The notes below the pieces were generated by a model. It was not told where the DNA came from. It was given only the letters and a program-made list of their open reading frames with translations, and made no database searches. Source: Fimbriimonadaceae bacterium (GTDB lineage Bacteria > Armatimonadota > Fimbriimonadia > Fimbriimonadales > Fimbriimonadaceae). From it: 64,000 nucleotides of DNA. This document shows positions 1-9,616 of this stretch, piece after piece; positions within the stretch are counted from its first letter, which is position 1, and each line of letters opens with the position of its first letter. The DNA is taken from NCBI GenBank assembly GCA_019454105.1, contig CP075364.1, forward strand, positions 1,925,362-1,989,361. The letters are read 5' to 3'. A program made the translations under genes and the position numbers.

Positions 1-1
1 T

Positions 2-1771
2 GAGGAGTCCGTCGGTGTTCTTGCTAATGTCAGGGGCACTGAACTGGCGTTGCTCGGCAGCTTGAACAGCGACCTCTCGAAGGAGGAAAGGGCTTCCAAG
101 CGAGAACGGAGGCTCAAGTACTGGGCAGACGCCCAAGAATCGATTGCCGCTATTGCCCCAACTTTGGAGTCGGCGAAAGCCAAGGAGCTCTATCAAGAAC
201 TTCAGTCCGCCTTTGAGGCGTATGGGGCCAGATTGAAGCAGATCGACTCTGTCGCTCAGAGCCAGTCTTTGAAGGCTGCCAGCAACTTGGCAGTGTCAAA
301 GGCGGGACTCGAGTCCTATGATCTGGTGGTCGACAAATCGGAAGCCATCTCGGATTACTCCAAGGCCGCGAGCCACAAAGGGCGCGACATGGTCGAGGCT
401 GATATCAGGTCAAGCACCAACTTGATCATCATTGCGGTCGCAGTGGCATTTGCTATCGCCACGATTGTTGCAGTGTGGATCATCAAGACCCTCACAGCCG
501 GACTGAATGGCCTCAAGGCCACAGTTGCGAAGCTGGCCGAGGGAGACCTCCGGGAGCGGGGCAACGTCGCGGGCAAGGACGAGGTCTCGCAGACAGCTGC
601 CGCCCTGAACTCGGCGTTGGACCAGTTGGAGCACGCTGTCGGAAGCGCCCAGTCGGCCGCCAACGTCACCGTCAATTCGGCTCAAGAATTGGCCTCGGCA
701 GCCGACCAAGTCGGCCAGTCGATCCAGCAGGTCGCCGAAGGAGCCACCCGGACGAGCCAGCTGATGGCTGACACGAGCGACCAGACCAACCGGCTTGGCC
801 AGTCGATCGACGAGGTCGCGGCCGGCGCTTCCCGCACGGCGACCATGCTCGAGGCGACCGCTGGCGCTCTTTCCAAGATGACGTCCCAAATGAACTCGGC
901 TTCCAAGCAAGCCGAGAACACGGCCACCAGTGCCGGACGGGTCTCGGAGGTCGCTCTTCAGGGGGCCGAAAGCGTCGAAAAGTGCGTCGAAGGCATGGCC
1001 CGCATCAAGGCGACTACCGAGTCGGTCACGGAATCGATCACCCAGCTCGAACAGGCTTCTGGAAGGATCAATGCGATCGTCGAGGCTATCGACGACATCG
1101 CCGCCCAGACTAATCTTCTCGCCCTCAACGCGGCCATTGAGGCGGCTCGGGCCGGTGAACACGGTCGCGGCTTCGCGGTCGTCGCTGAAGAGGTGCGCAA
1201 GCTCGCCGAGCGGTCAAGCAGTCAGACCAAGGAGATCGCGGACATCATCTCGAACATCCAGAACCTGACTCAAGAGGCCGTCCGGGCCACGACCGAAGGA
1301 CGCGAGGAAGTCGAGTCCGGAGCCGAACTCGTTACGGTCGCCGGTCAGGCCCTGAAGCAGATCCGCGAGTCGGTCATGGAGACTGTCGACCAGATCACGA
1401 GTCTGGCCCAAACCGCTCAGGAGCTCAACCAGGCTTCGAGCAAGACGATGCAGGACGTCGAAGAGCTGAGCGCCATCGCCCAGCAGACGACGGCCGCCAC
1501 CCAAACCATGGCTCAGGCCAGCGGCGCCGTGGTGAGCGGTGTCCACGAAGTCTCCGCCGTGAGCCAAGAAAACGCGGCCGCGACCGAAGAGGTCTCCGCC
1601 GCCACGGAAGAGACCAGCGCCACCGTCGAAGAGATGGTCGCCAGCACTCAGTCTCTGGCCGCCACGGCCCGAGAAATGGGCGAGATGATGAGCCAGTTCA
1701 AGGTGAACTATCCGTCCCAGGTCAACCTGAGCGTCCAGCCGGGACAGAACGGTCAGCGCAAGGCAGCCTGA
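2..1771 (+). CDS. Methyl-accepting chemotaxis protein, 5' end outside the window
   Basis: The frame is open to the left edge, so the start codon and probably the first membrane helix lie outside; the TTG at 50 is internal. The visible order is the end of a helical sensor domain, one membrane helix (about bases 415-495), a HAMP domain with the typical EGDL and DEV motifs, and a long cytoplasmic coiled coil. The signalling tip is clear: [20 protein letters not shown], then [16 protein letters not shown]. It should relay a periplasmic signal to CheA/CheW. No che gene is in the window, so this is an orphan receptor as far as can be seen. The ligand cannot be predicted. A strong hairpin follows the stop codon. 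Confidence 0.95.
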   Translation, partial: EESVGVLANVRGTELALLGSLNSDLSKEERASKRERRLKYWADAQESIAAIAPTLESAKAKELYQELQSAFEAYGARLKQIDSVAQSQSLKAASNLAVSKAGLESYDLVVDKSEAISDYSKAASHKGRDMVEADIRSSTNLIIIAVAVAFAIATIVAVWIIKTLTAGLNGLKATVAKLAEGDLRERGNVAGKDEVSQTAAALNSALDQLEHAVGSAQSAANVTVNSAQELASAADQVGQSIQQVAEGATRTSQLMADTSDQTNRLGQSIDEVAAGASRTATMLEATAGALSKMTSQMNSASKQAENTATSAGRVSEVALQGAESVEKCVEGMARIKATTESVTESITQLEQASGRINAIVEAIDDIAAQTNLLALNAAIEAARAGEHGRGFAVVAEEVRKLAERSSSQTKEIADIISNIQNLTQEAVRATTEGREEVESGAELVTVAGQALKQIRESVMETVDQITSLAQTAQELNQASSKTMQDVEELSAIAQQTTAATQTMAQASGAVVSGVHEVSAVSQENAAATEEVSAATEETSATVEEMVASTQSLAATAREMGEMMSQFKVNYPSQVNLSVQPGQNGQRKAA

Positions 1772-1785
1772 ACAGGAAAAAATCC

Positions 1786-1812
1786 TTCGGCCGGGCGAAC
1801 AGCCCGGCCGAA
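1786..1812. terminator. Perfect 11-bp hairpin after the chemoreceptor gene
   Basis: The arms 1786-1796 and 1802-1812 are exact inverted repeats around a 5-base loop (gaaca). On the + strand an A6 run precedes the hairpin and no T run follows it. On the - strand the hairpin is followed by T6. As the only nearby gene ending here is on +, a U-poor terminator is the likely role. Confidence 0.6.
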
Positions 1813-1828
1813 CCATCGGGTCGCGCGG

Positions 1829-1834
1829 TAGCCT
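1829..1834 (+). promoter_or_regulatory. -10-like box 6 nt before the amidohydrolase GTG
   Basis: TAGCCT lies 6 bases before the GTG at 1841, where no Shine-Dalgarno sequence is visible. It fits the window-wide leaderless pattern but is one of its weaker members. Confidence 0.35.
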
Positions 1835-1840
1835 CGCCGC

Positions 1841-3028
1841 GTGACCCGAAACTTTGTCGAAAGCGACCTGGACTACCTGAAAGGTTTCCGGCGAGAGCTC
1901 CACCAACATCCGGAACTCATGTACGAGGAGCACTGGACAGCCCAGCGGATCCGGGAAGAACTCGATCAGACAGGGGTCGCATATGTGGGGGGTCTGGCAG
2001 GAGGGACCGGCACCATCGCCCACTTGCCAGCGACGGTGCCGGGGGGACGAACCGTCGCCCTCCGGGCGGACATCGACGCCCTCCCGATCCATGAGGAGAC
2101 CGGGCTTCCATATGCGAGCCAGATTCCAGGGAAGATGCACGCCTGCGGGCACGACGGTCACACGGCGGTTCTTCTGGGGGCTGTCCGCGCCCTCGCCCGG
2201 GTCGAGCACCGACCGAACGACGTTCTGTTCTTTTTCCAACCGGCCGAGGAAGGAGGGGCCGGAGCTCGTAGACTGTGCGAAGAAGGGGCGCTGGACGGAG
2301 TGATCATCGGCCCGCCCGTGGACGTCGTTTTTGGCCACCACAACAACCCGCTGATCGAGCAAGGCGTCTTCACCATCCGCGAAGGGGCGATGATGGCGGC
2401 CGCCGATCAATTCTTCGTCACGATCCACGGCAAGGGGGGCCACGCCGCGATGCCTCATCTTGGGCGAGATCCGGTCGTCGCCCTGGCCCACACGGTCTCG
2501 GCCCTCCAGACCCTCGCCAGTCGAAACGCCTCGCCGCTCGACAGCCTTGTCGTCAGTGTGACGACCCTCGAGGCCGGTCACGCCCACAACGTGATCCCAG
2601 ACTCATGCACTTTCGGCGGCACGATGAGGACTCTCAAGCCCGAGACCCGAGAACTCGGAAAGTCACGTTTGTTCGAGACTATCCATGGGATCGCCTCGGC
2701 TCACGGGTGCCGGGCCGAGATCGAATGGCAAGAGGGCTATCCCGTCACCCGTAACGACCTCTGGGCAACGGAGCGGTGGCGGTCGGTCGCGGCGGAGGTA
2801 GTCGGTCCGGACCGCGTCGCCCATGAGGAGCATCCCACGATGGGGGCCGAGGACTTCAGCTTCTACGGTGAACGCGTCCCCGCCGCGTTCTGGTTCGCGG
2901 GGAGCCGGCCCCCCGGATGCGAGTCAGCCCCGGGGCTCCACACGCCCAGATTCGACTACAACGACGACATCCTGCTGGACTGCGCCGAAACCATGTGCGC
3001 CCTGGCCCTGGCCGAACACCCCAGGTGA
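1841..3028 (+). CDS. M20 family metallo-amidohydrolase (hippurate / N-acyl amino acid type)
   Basis: This 395-aa protein has the length and motifs of M20D amidohydrolases that remove N-acyl groups from amino acids. Metal-site motifs are visible in order: LRADIDALPI, then MHACGHDGHTA (the C and the two H/D ligands), QPAEEGGAGA with the catalytic E pair, GHHN, and MGAEDFSFY near the C-terminus. The insert between them, with HGKGGHAAMPH, is the usual dimerisation lid. It has no signal peptide and is probably cytoplasmic. The start is GTG at 1841 with a -10-like box just upstream and no ribosome site. The acyl substrate cannot be told from sequence; hippurate, indoleacetyl conjugates and N-acetyl-diaminopimelate are all possible. 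The next gene is convergent. Confidence 0.9.
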   Translation: MTRNFVESDLDYLKGFRRELHQHPELMYEEHWTAQRIREELDQTGVAYVGGLAGGTGTIAHLPATVPGGRTVALRADIDALPIHEETGLPYASQIPGKMHACGHDGHTAVLLGAVRALARVEHRPNDVLFFFQPAEEGGAGARRLCEEGALDGVIIGPPVDVVFGHHNNPLIEQGVFTIREGAMMAAADQFFVTIHGKGGHAAMPHLGRDPVVALAHTVSALQTLASRNASPLDSLVVSVTTLEAGHAHNVIPDSCTFGGTMRTLKPETRELGKSRLFETIHGIASAHGCRAEIEWQEGYPVTRNDLWATERWRSVAAEVVGPDRVAHEEHPTMGAEDFSFYGERVPAAFWFAGSRPPGCESAPGLHTPRFDYNDDILLDCAETMCALALAEHPR

Positions 3029-3034
3029 AGCGCC

Positions 3035-3049
3035 GAACGGCCACCGTTC
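3035..3049. terminator. Small hairpin between convergent genes
   Basis: GAACGG and CCGTTC flank a 3-base loop in the 28-bp gap between the amidohydrolase and the M23 peptidase, followed on + by a T-rich stretch (gttcttta). The 6-bp stem makes it a weak candidate. Confidence 0.35.
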
Positions 3050-3056
3050 CCGTTCT

Positions 3057-4187
3057 TTATCGACCGAGGTAGCGGGCCGGGTTGACCGGGCTGCCGTTCA
3101 CCCGGACCTCGAAGTGTAGGTGAGGGCCGGTCGAGAGGCCGGTCGAGCCGACGGTCGCGATCCGGTCGCCGGCCCCCACCTTTTGCCCTTCGGAAACGAG
3201 GATCGCCGAGCAGTGGCCGTAAAGCGTCGAGACTCCTCCGCCATGGTCGATGATCACGGTCTGTCCATAACCACCTCTCCATCCGGTCGAGATGACCACC
3301 CCGGGCCCGGCGGCCTTGATCGGCGTCCCCATTGGGGCGGCGATGTCCTGGCCGTTGTGCATCCGGCGGCGACCGGTGATGGGGTGGACTCGCATCCCAA
3401 AACCGCTGCTCCATCGGCCGCTCACCGGCATGACGAACCGACCTTTGTAGGCGGTCACGCGGCTTCGGTTAGCGGCGAGGTAGGCCCGGATCTGCGACTC
3501 GATCCGGTTCGACTCCCGCTCCATCTCTTCGAGTTGGGCCTCAAGCTCCTTCCGCTCGGAGCGAAGAACGTTGAGCACAGCCTGCTTGTCGAGCATCGCG
3601 TCCTCAAGTTGAGCCGACTGCTCCGTCTGATCGCGGTGAAGCTTCTTGATCCGTTCGACGGTCTGATCCTTGTCTCTCTTCTTGGAGGCGACGCTGTCGC
3701 GGAGGGTGCGGACAGAGATCAAGAGCTCCCGATCCCGCTTGGCGATCCTCTCAGTGAACGACTTTCGGCTCGCGAACTCGCCCATCGACCGCGCTCCGAT
3801 CAGGACTGAGAGGCCCGTCTCTCCACGGCTCATGTAAATCGATCGCAATCGCCGGCCAAGCAAGGTCTTCTTCACCGCCAGGGCTTCTTGTTGCTCGGCC
3901 AGTTCTCGCTCGAGCCGCTTTTGCTCCACGAGCTCGTTAGCCAGGCGCTTCTTGGTCTGGACGAGCTGCGACTCGAGCCGAGTAGCCCTCTGGTCGATCT
4001 GTTCGACTTCAGCCGACACGGTCCAGACCTCGCGCTTTTTCGTGCGGAGCTTGGACCGAACATGGGCCTCTTTGGCCTCGATCTCCTTGAGCTTCGAGCG
4101 GAGTGGCTTCGTATGGTCGGTCTTCTGCTCTTGGCTCCAGCCTGTTGGGACGGCCAAGAGGACCAAGAGTGCGAGGCTACTCCTCAC
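3057..4187 (-). CDS. EnvC/PcsB-like murein hydrolase: coiled coil plus active-looking M23 peptidase domain
   Basis: From the GTG at 4187 the protein has 376 aa: a signal peptide ending near GWSQ, about 200 residues of heptad-rich coiled coil, then a C-terminal M23 (LytM) domain. The domain keeps the zinc ligands HNGQD and HLHFEV, so unlike E. coli EnvC, which only activates amidases, it could cut peptidoglycan cross-links itself. The start overlaps the ftsX stop as GTGA, with AAGAGG upstream, so ftsE, ftsX and this gene are translated as one unit. By analogy with FtsEX-EnvC, FtsEX-PcsB and FtsEX-CwlO, the coiled coil would dock on the FtsX outer loop and be switched on by FtsE ATP hydrolysis. 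Confidence 0.9.
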   Translation of the reverse strand: MRSSLALLVLLAVPTGWSQEQKTDHTKPLRSKLKEIEAKEAHVRSKLRTKKREVWTVSAEVEQIDQRATRLESQLVQTKKRLANELVEQKRLERELAEQQEALAVKKTLLGRRLRSIYMSRGETGLSVLIGARSMGEFASRKSFTERIAKRDRELLISVRTLRDSVASKKRDKDQTVERIKKLHRDQTEQSAQLEDAMLDKQAVLNVLRSERKELEAQLEEMERESNRIESQIRAYLAANRSRVTAYKGRFVMPVSGRWSSGFGMRVHPITGRRRMHNGQDIAAPMGTPIKAAGPGVVISTGWRGGYGQTVIIDHGGGVSTLYGHCSAILVSEGQKVGAGDRIATVGSTGLSTGPHLHFEVRVNGSPVNPARYLGR

Positions 4188-5080
4188 GCTGACCTCTTGC
4201 GCCAAGGGCTCGGATCTCGAACGGCGACCAACGAGCACACGAGCCCATAGACGGCTCCGGCCACGAGCAACCAAACGAGCGCAGACTGCACAGGGAACGG
4301 GGCGAACCCGCCGAGGGCGTCAAGTTTGCTGAAGACCGCTCGGTCGATGATCCGGTGCGCCCCCCAGAGGACGAGCGCCGCGAGCAGACCTCCGACCGCG
4401 CCTTGCACCACGCCCTCGATCAGGAGCGGCGTCCAGACCATCGCCCGTGTCGCCCCGACCAGGTTCATGATCCGAATCTCCCGCCGCCGGGCCACGATCG
4501 CCATGCGGATCGTGTTGTAGATCAAGATCCCGCTCGTGATCAACATGATCCCACCGGTGGTGATCCCGAACCAAGGCACGGCCCGCATCAGTCCCGAGAG
4601 GAACTCCTTCTCTTCTGCCGGGAACTTGATCCCGTCGGGCTCGACCTCGGGCAAGGCCTGGATCGCCCAGGCGACCTCATTGAACGCCTTGTCCTCTTTG
4701 ACCCGCACCACGTAAGAGTTGGGCAAAGGATTGTCGAGTTCGAGCCCGGTGACATCGACATTGGGGTTGTCCTTCAAGAACTGCTTTAGCCCGTCCTCTT
4801 TCGGCACAAACCTGACGGTCGAGACCCCATCGACCTTCAGCAGCTTCTCTTTGAGCTCTCTGGCCCTTTCAGCCGGCACCGAGTCTTTGATGAAGACCTT
4901 CATCTCCACGCGGTCGCCCATGCCGCCGACCAGCCGGTTGAGTCCAGCGAGCGTGAACGCCAGTCCGCCCAGCAAGAAGAGGGCCATGGCGGCCGTTGTG
5001 ATGGCGGCGAAGGTCATCCACGTGTTGCGCCGGAGCGAGACGAACGCCTCGCTCAGCAAGAACTCGAGGCGGTCAAGCAA
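4184..5080 (-). CDS. ftsX: Cell division protein FtsX (ABC-type permease subunit)
   Basis: FtsX couples FtsE ATP hydrolysis in the cytoplasm to murein hydrolase activation outside the membrane. The 298-aa product from TTG 5080 has the family plan: a short cytoplasmic start, a first helix ([16 protein letters not shown]), a large outer loop with the [10 protein letters not shown] strand, then three helices at the C-terminal side, including the pair around [19 protein letters not shown] longer reading upstream would lie inside ftsE and is not FtsX-like. The TTG start overlaps the ftsE stop by 8 bases. The adjacent M23 gene is the expected partner. Confidence 0.93.
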   Translation of the reverse strand: MLDRLEFLLSEAFVSLRRNTWMTFAAITTAAMALFLLGGLAFTLAGLNRLVGGMGDRVEMKVFIKDSVPAERARELKEKLLKVDGVSTVRFVPKEDGLKQFLKDNPNVDVTGLELDNPLPNSYVVRVKEDKAFNEVAWAIQALPEVEPDGIKFPAEEKEFLSGLMRAVPWFGITTGGIMLITSGILIYNTIRMAIVARRREIRIMNLVGATRAMVWTPLLIEGVVQGAVGGLLAALVLWGAHRIIDRAVFSKLDALGGFAPFPVQSALVWLLVAGAVYGLVCSLVAVRDPSPWRKRSA

Positions 5081-5846
5081 GGTCGGGCTCCGGCTGTGGC
5101 TCTTTGGCCAGTTCGGCGGCAAGTTCGGCCCGCACCGACCCGTTCGTTTCGCACAGGTCGGCCCCGGTGTCGGCCACGATCTGGCCATGGTCGAGGTGGA
5201 CGATCCTCTTTCCAAATCGCTCGACGATCGGCATGTCGTGACTGGCCACCATCACCGTCGTCCCTCGAAGGTTAAGCTGAAGGAGGAGTTCCATGATCTC
5301 GACACTGTGGTCGGGGTCAAGATTGCCGGTCGGCTCGTCCGCGAGGAGCAGGGGCGGGTTGTTGATGAGGGCCCGTCCGATCGCCACCCGCTGTTGTTCG
5401 CCGCCGCTCAACTCGCTGGGAAACGCGTCGGCCCTGTGGAGGACGTTGACCCGCTCCAAGATCTCTGGCACCCAGTGCCTGACTTCCTTTTTCGTCCGGC
5501 CGCAGGCCCGCATCGCATATCCAAGGTTCTCCCATACCCGCTTGGACGGAAGGAGGCCGAAGTCCTGGGGCACCACCCCGATCTGCCGACGGAGCAACGG
5601 GACCTCTCGGCGGTGGAGCCCGCCAAGATCCCGACCTGCGATCCGGACCGAACCTGATGTGTGCAGGACTTCCCGGGTCAGGCACTTCAGGAGCGTGCTC
5701 TTGCCGCTCCCGGTCGGGCCGCACAAGAACACGAGTTCCCCTTTTTCGACCGTGAGCGAAACCCCCCGAAGGCCCGACACGAGGTCGCTGTAGGCCACGA
5801 CGACGTCTTCGAACTCGACGTACGGCGCCGCCGTTGAAGCGGCCAT
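5073..5846 (-). CDS. ftsE: Cell division ATP-binding protein FtsE
   Basis: ABC ATPase of the FtsEX complex. It shows Walker [10 protein letters not shown], the Q-loop [11 protein letters not shown], signature [15 protein letters not shown], Walker [14 protein letters not shown] and the H-loop MVASHDM, all typical of FtsE. The start is placed at ATG 5846 (257 aa) because AGAGGA lies about 10 bases upstream; ATG 5855 and 5864 are alternatives. About 30 C-terminal residues beyond the usual end, rich in A and E, overlap the start of ftsX. It heads the ftsE-ftsX-M23 operon and is divergent from the thioesterase gene across 66 bp. Confidence 0.95.
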   Translation of the reverse strand: MAASTAAPYVEFEDVVVAYSDLVSGLRGVSLTVEKGELVFLCGPTGSGKSTLLKCLTREVLHTSGSVRIAGRDLGGLHRREVPLLRRQIGVVPQDFGLLPSKRVWENLGYAMRACGRTKKEVRHWVPEILERVNVLHRADAFPSELSGGEQQRVAIGRALINNPPLLLADEPTGNLDPDHSVEIMELLLQLNLRGTTVMVASHDMPIVERFGKRIVHLDHGQIVADTGADLCETNGSVRAELAAELAKEPQPEPDLA

Positions 5847-5912
5847 CGGCGTCATTCCTCTCATGGTACCTAGGCTCGGGCAAAGGACTTGCCCCTCTGC
5901 CAGGTATGACGC

Positions 5913-6347
5913 TTGATCGTGGCCACTTGGACCGAAGAGCGCATCCGCGTCCGTTATGGCGAGACCGACATGATGGGCCACGCTTATTACGCCAACTACC
6001 TCTATTGGCTCGAGCAAGCTCGGGGAGCCTGGTGCCGAGACCGTGGCTTCACCTATAAGCAGCTGGAGGAAGCGGGGTACAAGCTGCCGGTCGTGGAGAC
6101 CTGGATCCGGTACAAGGGCGAGATCAAGTACGACGACCTGGTCACTGTGCGGGTTCGGCTCGGCGAGACCAAGCGTTCGGCGATCAAGTTCGAGTACGAG
6201 ATCGTGGCGCCAGGCGGCGACCGAGTCTTGACGGAGGCCTACACCTGGCACGTTTTCGTGGGCGGCGAGATGAAGGCAGCTCCCCTCACCGGCGAGTTCA
6301 AGGAGATGCTAGCCCGCGACCCTGCCGACTGGGCCCAGGCGGAGTGA
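5913..6347 (+). CDS. Acyl-CoA thioesterase, 4HBT/YbgC hotdog family
   Basis: The 144-aa product is a single hotdog domain. Near the N-terminus it carries the family motif RYGETDMMGHAYYANYLYW, where the Asp is the catalytic residue of 4-hydroxybenzoyl-CoA thioesterase-like enzymes. It should hydrolyse acyl-CoA or acyl-ACP thioesters in the cytoplasm; the chain preference is not readable. The start is TTG 5913 or, better, GTG 5919, which has TATGAC 8 bases upstream in the leaderless arrangement. Its last 50 bases overlap the end of the convergent DapA-family gene, which is unusual but both frames look coding there. Confidence 0.85.
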   Translation: MIVATWTEERIRVRYGETDMMGHAYYANYLYWLEQARGAWCRDRGFTYKQLEEAGYKLPVVETWIRYKGEIKYDDLVTVRVRLGETKRSAIKFEYEIVAPGGDRVLTEAYTWHVFVGGEMKAAPLTGEFKEMLARDPADWAQAE

Positions 6348-7212
6348 CCCCGAGCCTCCTACTTAAGGCGGTCAAGACGGCTTCGGGGTCGGCACGCTCC
6401 AGTGGTAGACGGGGATCAGGCGACTCGAGGACACCCAAGGCGTGCAGGACCGCCTTGTTGGACGTGGGCTGAGGAGCTTTTCGCACTACTTCAATGACCG
6501 GGAGAACGACCTCAAAGAGCGTCTCGGCCTGAACCTGAGACCCGGACGCCCACTCGCCAACGATCCGAGCCAGCCATTCGGGCACGACATTGGCGGCCCC
6601 ACTGATCGTTCCCGTCCATCCCGCCCGAAGGGCCTCCAAGAGCAGCGTCTCGTCCCCCACGAAAAGAAGCCGGTCGCCAGCGGCCTCTCGAAAGTCTTCC
6701 AAGTTCTCCACCTCGCCGCTGCTGTCCTTGAATCCGGCCACGTTCGGGTGGGAGGCAAGCCTGGCGACCAGTTGCGGGCTCAGGCGGATCCCGGTCATCT
6801 TCGGATAGTTGTAGACCACCAGAGGGACGGGGCTCGCGTCGGCCACCTTCAGGAACCAGGACGCCACGCCCTCGTCGGTCACCGAGCGGAAATAGGAAGG
6901 CGGCATGACGAGGACGGCTTCCGCTCCAGCCTTGCCGGACTGAACGGCCAACCACTCCGCTTCATGGAGGCTCGGAGTCGCGATACCGAGAACCAGCTTG
7001 AGTCGGCCCCGACTAGCCATGGCGGCCCGAAGCATGTCCCGCTTTTCAATCGCGGACAGCGACGGCCCTTCGCCATTGGTGCCCGCGAGAACAACACCGG
7101 CGCACCCGGCCGCCTCGAACCTCGCGAGAAGCCGCGCCAAAGACGATTCGTCCACTTCGCCTGTGGGGGTGAAAGGCGTCACGGACGCGGGATAGACACC
7201 GGCGGCGAGCAC
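6298..7212 (-). CDS. Dihydrodipicolinate synthase / N-acetylneuraminate lyase family protein
   Basis: Class I aldolase-type TIM barrel of 304 aa, the usual family length. Visible family features are GTNGEGPSLS (pyruvate carboxylate binding), VYNYPKMTG with the catalytic Tyr, and AGFKDSSGE with the Schiff-base Lys. These allow pyruvate-dependent aldol reactions. It may be a true DapA, but DapA-family members outside a lysine operon often act on sugar acids or hydroxyproline derivatives, and nothing nearby points to lysine synthesis. The start is GTG 7212, the first codon in frame before the barrel, with a GGAGGGGG stretch about 13 bases upstream. Its 3' end overlaps the convergent thioesterase gene by 50 bp. 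Confidence 0.85.
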   Translation of the reverse strand: MLAAGVYPASVTPFTPTGEVDESSLARLLARFEAAGCAGVVLAGTNGEGPSLSAIEKRDMLRAAMASRGRLKLVLGIATPSLHEAEWLAVQSGKAGAEAVLVMPPSYFRSVTDEGVASWFLKVADASPVPLVVYNYPKMTGIRLSPQLVARLASHPNVAGFKDSSGEVENLEDFREAAGDRLLFVGDETLLLEALRAGWTGTISGAANVVPEWLARIVGEWASGSQVQAETLFEVVLPVIEVVRKAPQPTSNKAVLHALGVLESPDPRLPLERADPEAVLTALSRRLGVTPPGPSRQGRGLASP

Positions 7213-7251
7213 ACCGGCATTATGGCCCCCTCCCCCTGCCCTCCTGTCCCC

Positions 7252-7257
7252 TAGAAT
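7252..7257 (+). promoter_or_regulatory. -10-like box at the MFS-HEAT gene start
   Basis: TAGAAT overlaps the ATG at 7256 and lies 7 bases before the in-frame GTG at 7265. If this is the promoter, the mRNA would begin at about the GTG and that codon would be the start. Confidence 0.5.
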
Positions 7258-9616
7258 GGACTCCGTGGCCCAGGGCTTGAGCCGCCTTGATACCCTTCGA
7301 ACCTTGCGCGTCGCCAACATCGACGTGGCGTTCGCCAGCGCGTTCGGGGCGATCGTCGGCGGCACGTTCCTCATCGGGTTCGTCAGGTTCCTGGGCGGAT
7401 CCGACATGTGGGTCCAGGCGATGATCGCCCTGCCCAGCTTGGCGGGGCTGTTCCAAATCCCTGGCGCCATCTGGGGGCGGGCCCACCCGAGCTATCAGCG
7501 GTTCATTGCCCCGGGCGGCTGGATCTGGAGGCTGCTCTATGCCCCGCTCATCGTGCTGCCTCTTCTCGTGTGGCCAGGAGAGGTGAAGCTTTGGATCCTC
7601 GCCGGATGCGTGCTGCTCGCTTCGATCGCGGTGCAATGGGTGAGCTCGACTTACAACGACTGGATCGCTGAGATCGTCCCGAGTTCGAGCCGGGGATGGT
7701 ATTTGAGCCGCCGCACCGCGATAGCGACCGCGGCGGCCATGGCGGTCGCGTTCGTGGGGGCGGTCATGCTCGACGCTTTCCGACGGAACGGCCAAGAGGC
7801 GGTCGGCTTCTCGATCCTGTTCGCGCTCGGATTCGTTTGCGCGATCGCCAGCATGGTCTTCTTCCTCAAGATGAAGGACACGCCCCGCTCCAACCCGGTG
7901 CGGTTAGAGCCGCGCGAGGCCGTCCGTCAGTTTTGGCGCCCCTTCAAAGACCGCGCCTTTCACCCGATCCTCGCCTTTACGGGCGTCTTCATGGTCGGAG
8001 CGACCTTGGCAGGCGGCCTCTATGCCGCCTTCGCCCTGGAGACCCTGAAGCTGGACTACACCGCCCTCCAATTGACGGCGGTGGCCCATGCCGTCGGAAC
8101 CGTCCTGTTCGCGCGCCTTTGGGGTTTTTTGGCCGACCGCTATGGCAACAAGCCGGTGCTTGCGATCCTGATGGCCGGCACCATGGTCACCCCTGTGATC
8201 TGGCTGTTCTGCGTCCCGGGCCAGACCTTGGCGAACATTTTGATCCTGACCATAGGCCACGTTTACAACGGTGCCGTCTGGTCCGGGGTCGATGTCGTCA
8301 GGATGAACCTTTACATCAACACGGCCAACGAAGAGGATCGGGCGAACTATCTGGGGACGGCCTTCGCCGTCCAGTCCGTCGTTGGCGCGGCGGCTCCTTT
8401 GGCCGGGGCCGCCCTGATGGTCGCCATGCGGTCTTCGATGCCCGCGGAGGCCGCCTACAAGACTTTGTTCGTTGCGGTGATGGGTGTCAGACTGGTGTCG
8501 CTCCTCCTGGTCCTGCCGATCAGAGAGGCTGGCTCAGCTCCGATCTCGACGGCTATCGGCCAATTGCGAAGGCTCACGCCCAAGGGGATTCGGGCCTTTC
8601 GCAGACTGTCCTCCACAGACGACGCGACAGCACGGGCTGAAGCGATCGGCCTCGTCGGCGATGCGAGCTTCACCCTCGCGTCGGGCGAGCTCCTCAAAGC
8701 CTTGGCCGACCCCTCGCCCCGGGTCAGGCGCCAGGCGGCGGTCTCGCTCGGCAAGATCAACGACCCGTCCGTCGAGTCGGCCTTGATCCGCTTCGTGGCC
8801 GAGCAGCCTGACCTGGTCGAAGAGGAGACCCTCGAGGCGCTTGGCGACTTACAGGCCTCGACGGCCGTGCCGGTCGTGGCCCGCTTCATGGAGGATCCTC
8901 GGGCATATCTCCGGCGCCAGGCGGCCAAGACCCTCGGGCGGATCGGTTCTCACGAAGCCGTGGCCCCGCTCTGCCGAGCGGCCCACGACGCGGGCGACCC
9001 TGACCTCCGCCGGGCCGCCATCCAAGCTTTGAGGCTCCTCGGCTCGCCCGAAGCCTCGACCATCGTCGCCGAGGCCCTGACCGACCAACACTCGAGCGTC
9101 CGGACAGCGGCTGCCGAAGCCGCCGCCGAACTCGGAGACACAGCCTTGGCCCCAGCCGTTCGCGAGAGTCTGGCCGCACACGGGTTGGCGAACTCCTCGG
9201 AGCAGGCCTATGCCCTTGGCGCGCTGGGAAATCCCGATGACTTTGGCCTCATCCTGGACTGCGCCGACGCGGCCACGAACCGAACGGGCCGTCGTCGGTG
9301 CTTGCTCGGGGCGGCTCGCCTCTTCGGTGTCGAGAGACAGCTCTATCTCCTCTTCACCATGGACGGGTTCACCCGGGACTCGGAGCTCATCCGTGCTCTT
9401 CGCCCAGCTTATGCTAAGAGTGGGCGGCTGAGGGCCGCGACCGAGGCCTTTTCCGCGGGACAAGAGAAGGAGGCGGTCTCGAAGCTCTTGGCCAATTCGC
9501 CCGGGCCATTGCAAGCGGCCAAGGGTCGCGAGACGCCGGATCTCTTCCTTCTGTGCTCGCTGGTCGTCGCAGCCCGGTGGTCTGGTACCCTCGCGGTCGA
9601 ACGCAGCGACCCATGA
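7256..9616 (+). CDS. MFS-type membrane transporter fused to a C-terminal HEAT-repeat domain
   Basis: The 786-aa protein has two parts. Residues about 20-430 hold some 12 hydrophobic helices with MFS character (for example a cytoplasmic loop GFLADRYGNKPVL). Residues about 450-650 are four to five HEAT repeats of the PBS-lyase type, such as DPSPRVRRQAAVSLGKI and DPRAYLRRQAAKTLGRIG. A further 130 residues are helical and unassigned. The HEAT part would sit on the cytoplasmic face and may bind a partner protein or sense a signal. The substrate is unknown. The stop overlaps the cyclase start as ATGA, so the two proteins are probably made together. The start may be GTG 7265 rather than ATG 7256. 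Confidence 0.8.
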   Translation: MDSVAQGLSRLDTLRTLRVANIDVAFASAFGAIVGGTFLIGFVRFLGGSDMWVQAMIALPSLAGLFQIPGAIWGRAHPSYQRFIAPGGWIWRLLYAPLIVLPLLVWPGEVKLWILAGCVLLASIAVQWVSSTYNDWIAEIVPSSSRGWYLSRRTAIATAAAMAVAFVGAVMLDAFRRNGQEAVGFSILFALGFVCAIASMVFFLKMKDTPRSNPVRLEPREAVRQFWRPFKDRAFHPILAFTGVFMVGATLAGGLYAAFALETLKLDYTALQLTAVAHAVGTVLFARLWGFLADRYGNKPVLAILMAGTMVTPVIWLFCVPGQTLANILILTIGHVYNGAVWSGVDVVRMNLYINTANEEDRANYLGTAFAVQSVVGAAAPLAGAALMVAMRSSMPAEAAYKTLFVAVMGVRLVSLLLVLPIREAGSAPISTAIGQLRRLTPKGIRAFRRLSSTDDATARAEAIGLVGDASFTLASGELLKALADPSPRVRRQAAVSLGKINDPSVESALIRFVAEQPDLVEEETLEALGDLQASTAVPVVARFMEDPRAYLRRQAAKTLGRIGSHEAVAPLCRAAHDAGDPDLRRAAIQALRLLGSPEASTIVAEALTDQHSSVRTAAAEAAAELGDTALAPAVRESLAAHGLANSSEQAYALGALGNPDDFGLILDCADAATNRTGRRRCLLGAARLFGVERQLYLLFTMDGFTRDSELIRALRPAYAKSGRLRAATEAFSAGQEKEAVSKLLANSPGPLQAAKGRETPDLFLLCSLVVAARWSGTLAVERSDP

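Noticed and set aside
1214-2587. A 457-aa open frame on - across the chemoreceptor and amidohydrolase
   Set aside because: It spans two well-supported + strand genes and the hairpin between them.
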